From Bacillota bacterium (GTDB lineage: Bacteria > Bacillota > Clostridia > Lachnospirales > Lachnospiraceae), in the NCBI GenBank assembly GCA_023663285.1, contig JAMPHT010000033.1:1-37269 (forward strand): 37,269 nt of DNA, read 5' to 3'. Positions 22,363 through 30,952 of this stretch are shown in pieces. The number at the start of each line of letters is the position of its first letter. Within the stretch, counting starts at the first letter, position 1. The notes below the pieces were generated by a model that saw only the letters and a list, made by a program, of their open reading frames with translations, made no database searches and was not told where the DNA came from. A program made the position numbers and the translations under genes.

Positions 22363-23844
22363 TTATATGATGATACACACCATGCCGCCGTTGCTGTCGT
22401 TGACGATCTTCTGCATGGTGTCCTGCAGCTTCATCTGGCTCTCTTCCCCGATAACGGCCACCTTGGCGGTGATGCCGTCGTTCACCAGCTGTTCCACCGT
22501 CTTGCCGAATATGTTCGTGCCCCAGATGCCGTTCTGGGCGTCCGTCTGGTTGATGAAGGATATCAGATCCTCCGCCTGCTCCTGGGTGCCTACAATGGGG
22601 GCGATCTCCGTCTCAATGTTGGCGCGGATCATGTGGATGGAGGGGCTGGACGCCTTGATCTTCACACCGAATTTATTGCCGTGCTTGATCAGCTCCGGCC
22701 GCTCCAGCACGATCTCGTCTTTGTCCGGCGTGACCACGCCATAGCCCTTGATGCGGACCATGTTCACCGCGTCAAGCACCTTGTTGTATTCATGCTTCAT
22801 GGCCGCAAAGCTCTTCAGCTTGCCGATAAGCTGGTATTCGTCGGCAATACTCTCCCCCACCATCTCCGTCAGCATCTCATAATAATAGGAATCCTCCACA
22901 TCCAAAGTGATCCTGATACATCCGTCCGACAGAGAAACCGTGTCCGTCTTGCAGCGCCTTATGTACTCGCTCTCCAGAGCCACCGGCTTTTCCAGCGCAT
23001 CCCTGATGGCGGAATAATCCTTCATAAGCAGCTTTACTCTCTCGATCAGGTCCTGCTTCATCCTGTTGTCATCTGAAAGCATCTCCACCCATTTAGGCAT
23101 ATAAAACTCCATTGCCGAGATGGGGAATTCATAGAGCACATTTTCCAGGATCATATTGATATCGTCCTTTTTCAGCTGCTCGCAGTTCACAGCCATAGCC
23201 GACACCCCGTATTTTTCCCCCAGCTCCGCCACGGTATTCTTCGCGTCCTCAGAGTATGGCCTCTGGCTGTTGACCAGCACCAGGAAAGGCTTGCGCAGCT
23301 TTTTTAAAGCAAGGATCGTCCGCTCCTCCGCCTCCAGATAATTCGCTCTGGGGATCTCCCCGAAGCTGCCGTCCGTGGTAATGACCAGCCCGATGGTGGA
23401 ATGGTCGTTCATCACCTTGTCGGTGCCCACCTCCGCCGCCTGGGTAAAGGGTATCTCATGATCGAACCAGGGTGTTTTCACCATCCGTTCCGCATCTTCC
23501 TCCATATGTCCGGCAGCGCCTTCCACCATGTACCCCACACAGTCGATGAGCCTCACCGATACGGCAATGTCGCCGTTTAACTGTATCTGCGCCGCTTCAT
23601 TGGGAATAAACTTGGGCTCCGTGGTGGTGATGGTCTTTCCACCTGCACTCTGAGGCAGTTCATCCTGCGCCCGCTCCCTTGCGTGTTCATCCTCCATATT
23701 AGGGAGTACCATCTCCTCCATAAACCTCTTGATGAAGGTGGACTTTCCGGTGCGCACCGGTCCCAGCACCCCTATGTAGATTTCTCCTCCCGTGCGTTGC
23801 TGTATATCGTGATACAAGTCGTATGTAGTCGATACGTGTTCCAT
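22363..23844 (-). CDS. spoIVA: Stage IV sporulation protein A
   Basis: SpoIVA is the ATP-driven coat-basement protein that polymerises on the forespore surface and anchors coat and cortex assembly. The 493-residue length is normal. Walker A GPVRTGKST (28-36), the following ITTTEPKFIPNEA, DCVGYMVEGAAGH and DGSFGEIPRANYLEAEERT are conserved family segments, and the protein ends GGMVCIII as expected. The start at 23844 follows ACAGGAGGCTTTTGCT. Upstream is a candidate sigma-E promoter; downstream a strong terminator; so it is a single-gene unit, as in other spore formers. It is strong evidence that the organism sporulates. Confidence 0.97.
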   Translation of the reverse strand: MEHVSTTYDLYHDIQQRTGGEIYIGVLGPVRTGKSTFIKRFMEEMVLPNMEDEHARERAQDELPQSAGGKTITTTEPKFIPNEAAQIQLNGDIAVSVRLIDCVGYMVEGAAGHMEEDAERMVKTPWFDHEIPFTQAAEVGTDKVMNDHSTIGLVITTDGSFGEIPRANYLEAEERTILALKKLRKPFLVLVNSQRPYSEDAKNTVAELGEKYGVSAMAVNCEQLKKDDINMILENVLYEFPISAMEFYMPKWVEMLSDDNRMKQDLIERVKLLMKDYSAIRDALEKPVALESEYIRRCKTDTVSLSDGCIRITLDVEDSYYYEMLTEMVGESIADEYQLIGKLKSFAAMKHEYNKVLDAVNMVRIKGYGVVTPDKDEIVLERPELIKHGNKFGVKIKASSPSIHMIRANIETEIAPIVGTQEQAEDLISFINQTDAQNGIWGTNIFGKTVEQLVNDGITAKVAVIGEESQMKLQDTMQKIVNDSNGGMVCIII

Positions 23845-23873
23845 AGCAAAAGCCTCCTGTCATATCCTATAAC

Positions 23874-23902
23874 AGGATATGCGGAGGCCGGGAGACATAT
23901 GC
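23874..23902 (-). promoter_or_regulatory. Candidate sigma-E promoter of spoIVA, overlapped by a palindrome
   Basis: On the minus strand GCATATG (23896-23902), a 14-bp gap and CATATCCT (23874-23881) resemble the mother-cell sigma-E consensus. spoIVA is sigma-E dependent in Bacillus. CATATCCT also forms one arm of a perfect 8-bp inverted repeat with 23861-23868 (5-base loop), placing a possible operator or mRNA hairpin over the start of transcription. Confidence 0.5.
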
Positions 23903-23985
23903 AAAGGGAGCACCATTGTTTTTGCCGTCACCAAACCGGAAGAATCCGCGCCGGGCGCAGACGAAATCTGCAGCGGAAACAACCG

Positions 23986-26900
23986 TCAACGCAGCACCTG
24001 ATCCAGCATTTCCATCAAAATATTGATATCAATAGGCTTGGCAATATGTCCGTCCATACCGCTCTTTAAGGCTTCCTGCTTATCTTCTTCAAAAGCATTT
24101 GCCGTCATTGCCAGGATCGGAATAGATGCAAGCTTTTTGTTTTTCAGCTTACGGATCTTCTTTGTGGCCTCATAGCCGTTCATTTCAGGCATCTGGACGT
24201 CCATCAGTATGACCTGATAATATCCGGGTTCAGCGCCTGTCAGCATTTCCACGGCGATTCGGCCGTTGGATGCAACATCCACGGAAAAGCCCGCCTCTTC
24301 CAGAATGGCTACCGCGATTTCCTGATTCAGCTCATTATCCTCCGTCAGAAGGATACGCCCGGTGCGAAGAGGTTCCTTAGCTGCCTCTTCCGCCTTCTGC
24401 ATTTTATTATCCGTATCCACAATGGAATACAGACAACCCCTAAGCTCCGAGAAAAACAGCGGCTTGCTGCAGAATGCGGTGACGCCCGCCTCTCTTGCCT
24501 CTTCCTCGATATCGGTCCAGTCATAGGCTGTCAGTACAATGATCGGAACATCTTTCCCTGACTCCTGACGGATCCTGCGGGCAACCTCAACTCCGTTCAT
24601 ATCAGGCAGAAGCCAGTCGATAATGTGAACACAGTAAGGGTCGTTCCGGGACAGCGCCTGTCTGGTACGAAGCACCGCTTCCTTTCCGGACAGAGTCCAC
24701 TCCGCCCGCAGGCCGATCTGCTGAAGCATACCGGACACGTTGTCACAGGTGTTGAAATCATCATCCACCACCAGCGCCCGCAGACCCGTCAGCTCCGGAA
24801 TATCTTGGGGCGCCTTTTTCTCAGCGTTTATCCGCAGCGGCAGGCAGACCACGCATTCCGTGCCCACACCCCGCCTGCTGTTCACCTCGATAGTACCGTT
24901 CATCATGTCCACGATATTTTTCGTGATAGCCATTCCCAGCCCTGTTCCCTGGATGCCGCTGATAGTTGAATTCTGCTCCCGCTCAAAGGGCTCGAAAATG
25001 TGAGCTGTAAATTCCTCGCTCATGCCGATGCCCGTATCCTTGATGCGGAACTCATAGATCGCATAGCCTGCGGAGGTCCCCGGCTTCTCGATCACCTTCA
25101 TGCTGACCATGCCGCCTGCGCCGGTATATTTTACCGCGTTGCTCAGCAGGTTCAGCAATACCTGGTTCAGGCGCAGTCTGTCGCAGTAGATCTCTTCATT
25201 CAGAATATCCACCGCATCCATATACAGATCCAGCTGCTTGGAGTTGATATCCGCCTGGATGATATTCCGCAGCTCGTGCATGATGTCAGGCAGGCTGCAG
25301 GCATCCTCCTCCAGATGTATCTTCCCGCTCTCAATATGGCTCATGTCCAGCACGTCGTTGATCAGGCTCAGCAGATGATTGCCGGAGGTCATGATCTTCT
25401 TGAGATATTCCTGCACGTGCTCCCTGTTGTCAATGTGAGTAAGCGCAAGGGTGGTAAAGCCGATGATGGCATTCATGGGCGTACGGATATCGTGGGACAT
25501 ATTGGAAAGGAAGGTACTCTTTGCCTTGTTCGCACGGTTTGCCTGGGAAAGGGCATTCTCCAGCAAAGTCTTTTGCTCCCGCTCGCTGCGGGTCTCCTCG
25601 TCCACACTGCGGAAGCCCAGCACCACTCCATGGCTCTTGCTCCACTCTCCGGCACGCACCGCCTTCATCTGGAAATAGCGCAGCTCGCCGCAGCAGGTCA
25701 TCCGGTAACCCAGATGGAAAACAGCTTTCTCTGACAGCTGCTTCTCCATCTGTTCTCTGGAAAGCGCCCGCCGCACCTCATCCTTATCCTGTTCATACAC
25801 CCCTGCTTCTATGTAACGTTCCATGGCTTCGTCAAAGGAAAAATCTCCGTTGAAGATGGGACCCAGCACATTCTTTCTGCACTCCCCGATCCTAAGCGCC
25901 CTTGCCGCTCCCGTATTCAGGTCCACAATGCACACAAGGTTATAGTCGATGCTCAGCGCGTGGATCAACTCCACCTGCCTGCGCTCTTCCCGCCGCCGTT
26001 CTTCCTCCTCCTGAAGCTTCTGGGCGGTGCGGTCCACCAGGAAACGCTGATAATACTGTTCGCCGTTTTCCTCCACCAGCTTGATGCTGCCCAGCACATG
26101 GACAAGCTCACCGTCCTTGTGGAGTACGCGGTATTCCACACTGATACTGTCTCCCGGATTTTTTATGGACTGAATGCTCTTCTGCAGCTTGGGTTTGTCC
26201 TCATCCAGCACGGAAAAAGCAATCAGGGAAAAACCGTCCTGTTTCATCTCTTCCATGGATTCATAGCCTAAAATGCGCAGCGCTGCCTGGTTGATGCTGA
26301 TGATTCCGGTGCCGTCCAGGGTATGGCATATCATGCCGCAGTCCATGGTGGTAAACAGCATCTCCAGGGTCTGGTTCTTCTTCAGCAGCTCTCTGGCATA
26401 CTTATGCTCATTCGTCACATCGATCCCCACGCCAACGGTTCCCATGACGCTGCCATCCAAATCATACAGCGGGGATTTGTAGGTGGTCAACTCCCGTTTG
26501 CCCTCGCCGGTCTCTATGATCTCCTCAGCCACGCAGGTCTGCCTGCTCTCCATAACGATCCGCTCTGACTCGATACAGGCAGGGTCATCCTGCTCCACAT
26601 CCCATATGTATGCGTGCCCCCGCCCCTGGACCTGCTCCTTTGTCTTATTGACCGTCTTGCAGAAGCTGTCGTTCACCTTCTCGTGGATGCCGTTTTTATC
26701 CTTATACCAGATCAGATCCGGCGTGCTGTTGATGGTGCTTTCCAGATACTGGCTGGTCTGCCAGAAATCCCTCCGCATTTTGCAGGACCTCTGCCAGCGC
26801 AGGAACCGGAACCGAAGCTCCGCCTCCGTCATGGGCAGCGTCCACACATCCGCGACCTCAGACAGACTCTCCGAAAACTCCGCAAACTGCTCCTGCTCCG

Positions 26901-27141
26901 CCAGCAGGATAAGCTCCGCCTCCGGCTTCTTCCACCGGATCAGATTCTGTACTGCTTTTGCTGCATCTGCCCCCCGCAGGTCCGCCAGGATCACATCGGC
27001 CTTTGCCGCCAGCGCCTCTTCAAGATCGTCACTTTCGGTAAATTCATGGATAAAGGCCTCCAGAGGGGGCATCTTACTGATCGTGTCTGACAGCAGACTC
27101 TGCCTCCCTGCAATATAAAAACGCACATGACAATGATACAT
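23986..27141 (-). CDS. Hybrid sensor histidine kinase with three PAS-like and three receiver-type domains
   Basis: A 1051-residue soluble kinase without membrane segments. Order: an N-terminal receiver-like domain (1-115) keeping a phospho-acceptor-like Asp in ILADLRG but lacking the acidic pair, so probably a pseudo-receiver; PAS 1 (about 127-245, NSTPDLIWYKDKNG); PAS 2 (255-370); a third PAS-like region (390-515); a HisKA domain with H550 in NMSHDIRTPMNAII; an HATPase (NLLSNAVKYT, KDTGIGM, GTGLGMAI); a receiver with D842 in IIDWLLPDMNG; and a receiver with D981 in LMDVQMPEMNGYEA. The start follows GGAGGATAAGTT. Cytoplasmic signals are likely sensed. No response-regulator or output gene adjoins it, so partners must lie elsewhere. 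Confidence 0.93.
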   Translation of the reverse strand: MYHCHVRFYIAGRQSLLSDTISKMPPLEAFIHEFTESDDLEEALAAKADVILADLRGADAAKAVQNLIRWKKPEAELILLAEQEQFAEFSESLSEVADVWTLPMTEAELRFRFLRWQRSCKMRRDFWQTSQYLESTINSTPDLIWYKDKNGIHEKVNDSFCKTVNKTKEQVQGRGHAYIWDVEQDDPACIESERIVMESRQTCVAEEIIETGEGKRELTTYKSPLYDLDGSVMGTVGVGIDVTNEHKYARELLKKNQTLEMLFTTMDCGMICHTLDGTGIISINQAALRILGYESMEEMKQDGFSLIAFSVLDEDKPKLQKSIQSIKNPGDSISVEYRVLHKDGELVHVLGSIKLVEENGEQYYQRFLVDRTAQKLQEEEERRREERRQVELIHALSIDYNLVCIVDLNTGAARALRIGECRKNVLGPIFNGDFSFDEAMERYIEAGVYEQDKDEVRRALSREQMEKQLSEKAVFHLGYRMTCCGELRYFQMKAVRAGEWSKSHGVVLGFRSVDEETRSEREQKTLLENALSQANRANKAKSTFLSNMSHDIRTPMNAIIGFTTLALTHIDNREHVQEYLKKIMTSGNHLLSLINDVLDMSHIESGKIHLEEDACSLPDIMHELRNIIQADINSKQLDLYMDAVDILNEEIYCDRLRLNQVLLNLLSNAVKYTGAGGMVSMKVIEKPGTSAGYAIYEFRIKDTGIGMSEEFTAHIFEPFEREQNSTISGIQGTGLGMAITKNIVDMMNGTIEVNSRRGVGTECVVCLPLRINAEKKAPQDIPELTGLRALVVDDDFNTCDNVSGMLQQIGLRAEWTLSGKEAVLRTRQALSRNDPYCVHIIDWLLPDMNGVEVARRIRQESGKDVPIIVLTAYDWTDIEEEAREAGVTAFCSKPLFFSELRGCLYSIVDTDNKMQKAEEAAKEPLRTGRILLTEDNELNQEIAVAILEEAGFSVDVASNGRIAVEMLTGAEPGYYQVILMDVQMPEMNGYEATKKIRKLKNKKLASIPILAMTANAFEEDKQEALKSGMDGHIAKPIDINILMEMLDQVLR

Positions 27142-27191
27142 AACTTATCCTCCTGGTTCAGAACTGATTCTGTAAAACTCGGAATAGTTAT

Positions 27192-27220
27192 ATTTTATCA
27201 ATAATATAAATCAATGTCAA
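27192..27220 (-). promoter_or_regulatory. Sigma-A promoter of the hybrid kinase gene
   Basis: On the minus strand TTGACA (27215-27220) and TAAAAT (27192-27197) are separated by 17 bp. Confidence 0.75.
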
Positions 27221-27273
27221 TGATGCCGAATATTGTCTGTGAAGCTTTATTTTTGTCTTTATACGGCAAATTA

Positions 27274-27308
27274 ACATAAAAGCGCCTCTGACTGCTTTGT
27301 CAGAGGCG
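27274..27308 (-). terminator. Terminator of the MerR-family gene
   Basis: A 10-bp stem, CGCCTCTGAC / GTCAGAGGCG (27283-27292 and 27299-27308), with a 6-base loop; on the minus strand it is followed by CTTTTATGTT. Confidence 0.8.
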
Positions 27309-27332
27309 TGCCTGTGATCCTATATTTCCGCT

Positions 27333-28664
27333 TTACTCCCGTACAAATACATAATAATCAGTGTCATATCCGCCCCAGCGGTAATCCCCGCTCTTCCACT
27401 CAACGATCATATAATCCGTATCGTCCACGGTCACGATCTCATAAGCACAGGCGGTATGATTATAATGCTTCAGCACATACCCTTTTGTCCAACTCTGAAG
27501 ATCCCTGCCGGAAATCGTCTGATCCTGGTAAACACTGACGAACCCCCCGCCCTCCCCAAAGTGCATATGCTTATAGTACAGTCTGTCCTGCGGAAAATGA
27601 TTCTCTCCCGGCGAAAATTCCTCCTTCGTGCGGATGAAATCAACGGCTCTCCAATCTCCCAGAACCTTTTCGTCATTTACAAAGGGCAGGTTCGTGTCCT
27701 CTTCCCTGGCTATTTCCCGCCTGGTATACCTCTTGCTGTCCACCTGCTCCAGCACCAGCACAGTGGGCATTCCGCCCCGAAGGTATTCGTAGGATTTGTT
27801 TTCCACAAACATATAGCGGCGGCCCTCGTGATCCTCCACCTGATAACGGCACAGGCAGGACTCCCCGCCGCCGTTCAGCTTCAGATATCCCCTGGTCCAG
27901 CTGTATACCCAGTAATCCTCCCCACCCGGCAGGAAATAGATCTCCTTGTCCTTATTTCCATATGGGGACTCTCTTCGTTCCGCCGTCTGGCTGTAAAAAT
28001 CCTCCTTTACGGCATATTCGCCTACGACCTTCCATTTGCCCACTACCTGCTCATCCTCCTGAAACAGGAGATTGATATCCTCGTGCAGCTCCCCGATCTC
28101 ATCCCTAAGCTTTACTACTCTGGCAGCCACCTGAAGCTCGGCCTTATCCTGTTCCCCATAGGTCAAAAATCCTGAAATTCTCTGGTAATTATTTTTCTGA
28201 ATTTCCTCCTCCAGACTGCGGCACGCTGCCTTAAAGTCCTCTGCATCCAGAGGCAGGGGCAGGACCTTTCCTTTAAAAGTCATTTCTCCCAGTTCATTCT
28301 CTTCCACTACCGGCTGATTCTCCTGTCCCGGCTTCGTTCCTTCCTTTTCCCGCTCATACGTCATACGCTTGACCTCCTCGATGGCAGCAAGCATTTCTGT
28401 ATACTGAGATTCCCGTGACAGCAGAATGTCCTTTATCATTTCTTCGTTGTGGGCATTTTTCAGAATATCCCTGATCTCCTTCAGGGAAAGGCCGCACCGT
28501 TTCAGAAGCTCGATCCGCTGTACCTGCTCTATCTGTCCGGCCGAATAATAACGGTAGCCGGAAAAGCGGTCAACATAATCCGGACGCAGCAGTCCCTCCC
28601 TGTCATAATGCCTGAGTACCGATATGGGCATCCCCGCCATTCGGGCAAATTCTCCTATTTTCAT
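27333..28664 (-). CDS. MerR-family regulator with duplicated C-terminal domain
   Basis: The N-terminus is a classic MerR winged helix (MKIGEFARMAGMPISVLRHY, then GLLRPDYVDRFSGYRYY), followed by a dimerisation helix region to about residue 105. The rest is unusual: two copies of a roughly 100-residue beta-rich domain, about 207-308 and 334-443. They align at VGKWKVV / LGDWRAV, SWTRGYLKLN / SWTKGYVLKH and YMFVENKSYEY / YMIVEWKSGDY. This domain looks like a ligand-binding or envelope-stress-sensing module of clostridial regulators; ligand unknown. Total length, 443 residues, is far above the 120-280 usual for MerR proteins. The start follows AGAGGTACAGGC. Its promoter has the 19-bp spacer expected for MerR autocontrol. 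Confidence 0.88.
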   Translation of the reverse strand: MKIGEFARMAGMPISVLRHYDREGLLRPDYVDRFSGYRYYSAGQIEQVQRIELLKRCGLSLKEIRDILKNAHNEEMIKDILLSRESQYTEMLAAIEEVKRMTYEREKEGTKPGQENQPVVEENELGEMTFKGKVLPLPLDAEDFKAACRSLEEEIQKNNYQRISGFLTYGEQDKAELQVAARVVKLRDEIGELHEDINLLFQEDEQVVGKWKVVGEYAVKEDFYSQTAERRESPYGNKDKEIYFLPGGEDYWVYSWTRGYLKLNGGGESCLCRYQVEDHEGRRYMFVENKSYEYLRGGMPTVLVLEQVDSKRYTRREIAREEDTNLPFVNDEKVLGDWRAVDFIRTKEEFSPGENHFPQDRLYYKHMHFGEGGGFVSVYQDQTISGRDLQSWTKGYVLKHYNHTACAYEIVTVDDTDYMIVEWKSGDYRWGGYDTDYYVFVRE

Positions 28665-28720
28665 GCCTGTACCTCTTTCAATAACGATTAACAGTTACCT
28701 TTGAAGCGCTTCATGAACAT

Positions 28721-28751
28721 AGTATAAACCTGATGTATGGTTGAGAGTCAA
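28721..28751 (-). promoter_or_regulatory. MerR-type promoter with 19-bp spacer and dyad
   Basis: On the minus strand TTGACT (28746-28751) and TATACT (28721-28726) are separated by 19 bp rather than 17. The spacer carries the dyad AACC-n8-GGTT, where a MerR dimer would bind and twist the DNA. A perfect 12-bp palindrome, TGAAGCGCTTCA (28702-28713), lies just downstream. Confidence 0.65.
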
Positions 28752-28763
28752 TACGGTTTTATT

Positions 28764-28994
28764 TTATGCCGCTGCGTTATAATCCATAATAAAAATCTTA
28801 CTGGCAACTTTTTCGACTTTTTCTAACAATTCATCAATTTTTTCCAACACAGATGCCTTGTAAAACACTTCTCCGCACTGCTTACATTTATAGCAGGGAA
28901 CATTTTCAATAATAACATAGCAATTATTTAACTGGATAAAATATGCATTTGTTGATTCTGTCATTTCTTCCATTTTGCAGTTTAAACATACCAT
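28764..28994 (-). CDS. YgiT-type zinc-finger antitoxin, without a working toxin partner
   Basis: This 76-residue protein has two CxxC pairs (MVCLNCKMEE and YKCKQCGEVFY) making the zinc-finger of the YgiT/MqsA N-terminal family, followed by a C-terminal helix (VLEKIDELLEKVEKV). YgiT proteins are usually antitoxins to DUF4258 or MqsR-type mRNA interferases encoded just upstream. Here the toxin gene, nine bases upstream, is broken. The protein lacks the C-terminal helix-turn-helix of full MqsA, as many YgiT proteins do. The frame is intact, so it may persist as a relic or protect against a related toxin elsewhere. Confidence 0.82.
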   Translation of the reverse strand: MVCLNCKMEEMTESTNAYFIQLNNCYVIIENVPCYKCKQCGEVFYKASVLEKIDELLEKVEKVASKIFIMDYNAAA

Positions 28995-29003
28995 ACTATT
29001 ATT

Positions 29004-29185
29004 TTACCTGCCTTTCCTTGTTTTCAAATCCTTACACCATTTATCTTCATCAGGATAGTATGCCGTGATAATTCTACTCATCATTCCCTCATCACTCATC
29101 ACTATATGGATATACCTATTCTCCAATGTTTTTCCCAGAATCAATCTTCTTCATAACATTTCCTCAGCTTTTCAATTTCAATCAA
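29004..29185 (-). pseudogene. Remnant of a DUF4258-type toxin gene
   Basis: A TTG start at 29185, with GGGGAGAACC eight bases before it, opens the peptide MIEIEKLRKCYEED and then meets a TGA. In another frame, LILGKTLENRYIHIVMSDEG and then IITAYYPDEDKW..KTRK run to a stop at 29004. These are the first and last parts of a typical DUF4258 toxin (about 90 residues) with the middle, normally containing the H-ERM-ERGI segment, missing. A deletion of roughly 100 bp with frame loss explains this. The family assignment comes from memory of the pattern and was not searched. Confidence 0.65.
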
Positions 29186-29236
29186 TTTTGGTTCTCCCCA
29201 TACTTTTGCTATCCCTTATCGCTTCATTTTGATTCT

Positions 29237-29265
29237 ATTATATACGCATTTGCAGGCATTATCAA
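29237..29265 (-). promoter_or_regulatory. Sigma-A promoter of the broken toxin / YgiT unit
   Basis: On the minus strand TTGATA (29260-29265) and TATAAT (29237-29242) are separated by 17 bp. The -35 overlaps the stop codon of the lipoprotein gene upstream. Confidence 0.65.
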
Positions 29266-30938
29266 TAAAATAATACCGTCCAGTCCGACGGGTCCAGTCT
29301 CTGGTCCGTGACCAGCTCCTTCAGCAGCCTTTCAAATTCCTGCTTGTCCACTTCCCTTCCATCTACCTCATAGTAGGGGCAGGGATCCGTGCTGCTCTCG
29401 TCCCACAGCTCCGTCCGGGCAAACAGGCTGCATACTGTCACCTCGTCGCCGTCGCTCTGATAGCGGAAAAGATTGTATATATTCGTGCCGTTGGTGTCAT
29501 ACTGGCGGACCATGGTCCCATCTTTAAGAGGATAATCCCGGCAGGTCATCTCCACAGCGTCATGCTGCCAGCAGTACAGCCTGCCGTCCGCATAGTGAAA
29601 TACTCCGTTATAGCTTTCCGGGCTGTTAATATACTGCAGCAGCAGCTCCTCCACACCGTCTCCGTCCAGATCCATATAGACATACTCATAGACATACTCC
29701 AATTCTCCCCCGAAAGCAAAGGCAGGAAAATAATTATTCATCCAGGTGTTTAAGCCCCAGGTCTTTATATCCTCGGTATCAAAGAAAAAAAGATGTCCCG
29801 ACAGAAAGGAGCGGTATGCCGACCGGACAGGATCCGATGAGAAACCTTCGGACAATTTGCCGCCTTCAATATACCAGTCCCTGACATAGGAGCTTCCTGA
29901 ATCGTCCCAGTCGATCACGAAAACCGCATCCCCCACATACTCCGCAATACCGCCCGCATAGAGATATTCATACCCCAAAAGCACCGTATCCCCCTGATAT
30001 TCTCCTAATTTCAGGGAATAATACCCTCTGCAGTTCCCGCCCCTTGAATCGTCCACCGTCCTGCCTGCGGCAAATGCAAAAGTCTGGTCAAGCTCCCCGC
30101 AATATGCGGTATACTTTTTCCGTTCAGGGTCTCCTATGACGGAAACCTCGATCCCGCAGTCAACTCCATCAGATTCATTCGTGAGATTATTTGGAAGCTC
30201 CATCCGCCGAATGCCCGGAGCTTCATATTTCATCGCAAAAATACAGGAATCCCCCGGACCTCCGTTTCCTATCCCGCCCACCAGAAACAGGATCTCCGTT
30301 TTGCCGTCCCCGTCAATATCCGCCCCGAAATCATCCCTGATCGATCCAAGCCCATAGCAGCAGGCTTCCTCATAGATGCGATATGGCTCATCCTCATTCA
30401 TAAACAGGTACAGGCAGCCGTCTCCGTAATAATCCGCATTTTCCTCCAGGGAATACAAACAGACAACCATATCCGTATGTCCGTTCCCGTCGTAATCTCC
30501 GGCAGCCATGCCCGTAACAAGCATCCCCTCAAGCTCCATCACTCCGCTTTCCAAAAGCCGTCTGTAAAGATTCTCTGTCTCTTCCCCGGAAAGCCCCCTG
30601 TTCTCCGCGCAAGCGTTAAAGGCGTCCCTGCCCTGCTGAAGGACTGCCTCTGTGATGACGTTCCCGCCGCTTGCGCCGGGCTTGTCCGCATCCGCCAGAC
30701 TGCCTGTGGTCTTTTCATCCGCCGAATCGTCTGCACCCCCGCTTTCCGCTGTGGAATCGCTCCCACCTTCACGCTCCGGGCTGTTTTCGCCCGCTGTGCC
30801 GGCAGACTGCTCCTCCTGATTCCTTAAGCCATCCCCCTGCGCCCCTTCCTCTCCTGTATCCTTTGCCCCGCACCCGGACAGCAATACCAGCACAAGACCG
30901 AATATTATCGCCAAACCGCCTTTTTTCCTGTTTTTCAT
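29262..30938 (-). CDS. Lipoprotein with FG-GAP/VCBS-like calcium-binding repeats
   Basis: A 558-residue surface lipoprotein: signal segment GLAIIFGLVLVLLSGC with lipobox LSGC, then about 70 residues of Gly/Ser/Glu/Asp linker. The main part contains aspartate-rich loops of FG-GAP/VCBS type: AAGDYDGNGHTDMVVCLY, GADIDGDGKTEILFLVGG and DLDGDGVEELLLQY. Such loops bind calcium and build beta-propeller surface domains. No enzyme motif was seen. It is the last gene of an operon with two other lipoproteins; the gap to the preceding gene is 14 bp. The ATG at 30938 follows GAGGGG with a 10-base gap. Role unknown; adhesion or sensing at the surface are possible. Confidence 0.8.
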   Translation of the reverse strand: MKNRKKGGLAIIFGLVLVLLSGCGAKDTGEEGAQGDGLRNQEEQSAGTAGENSPEREGGSDSTAESGGADDSADEKTTGSLADADKPGASGGNVITEAVLQQGRDAFNACAENRGLSGEETENLYRRLLESGVMELEGMLVTGMAAGDYDGNGHTDMVVCLYSLEENADYYGDGCLYLFMNEDEPYRIYEEACCYGLGSIRDDFGADIDGDGKTEILFLVGGIGNGGPGDSCIFAMKYEAPGIRRMELPNNLTNESDGVDCGIEVSVIGDPERKKYTAYCGELDQTFAFAAGRTVDDSRGGNCRGYYSLKLGEYQGDTVLLGYEYLYAGGIAEYVGDAVFVIDWDDSGSSYVRDWYIEGGKLSEGFSSDPVRSAYRSFLSGHLFFFDTEDIKTWGLNTWMNNYFPAFAFGGELEYVYEYVYMDLDGDGVEELLLQYINSPESYNGVFHYADGRLYCWQHDAVEMTCRDYPLKDGTMVRQYDTNGTNIYNLFRYQSDGDEVTVCSLFARTELWDESSTDPCPYYEVDGREVDKQEFERLLKELVTDQRLDPSDWTVLFY

Positions 30939-30952
30939 ACTATATTGTCCCC

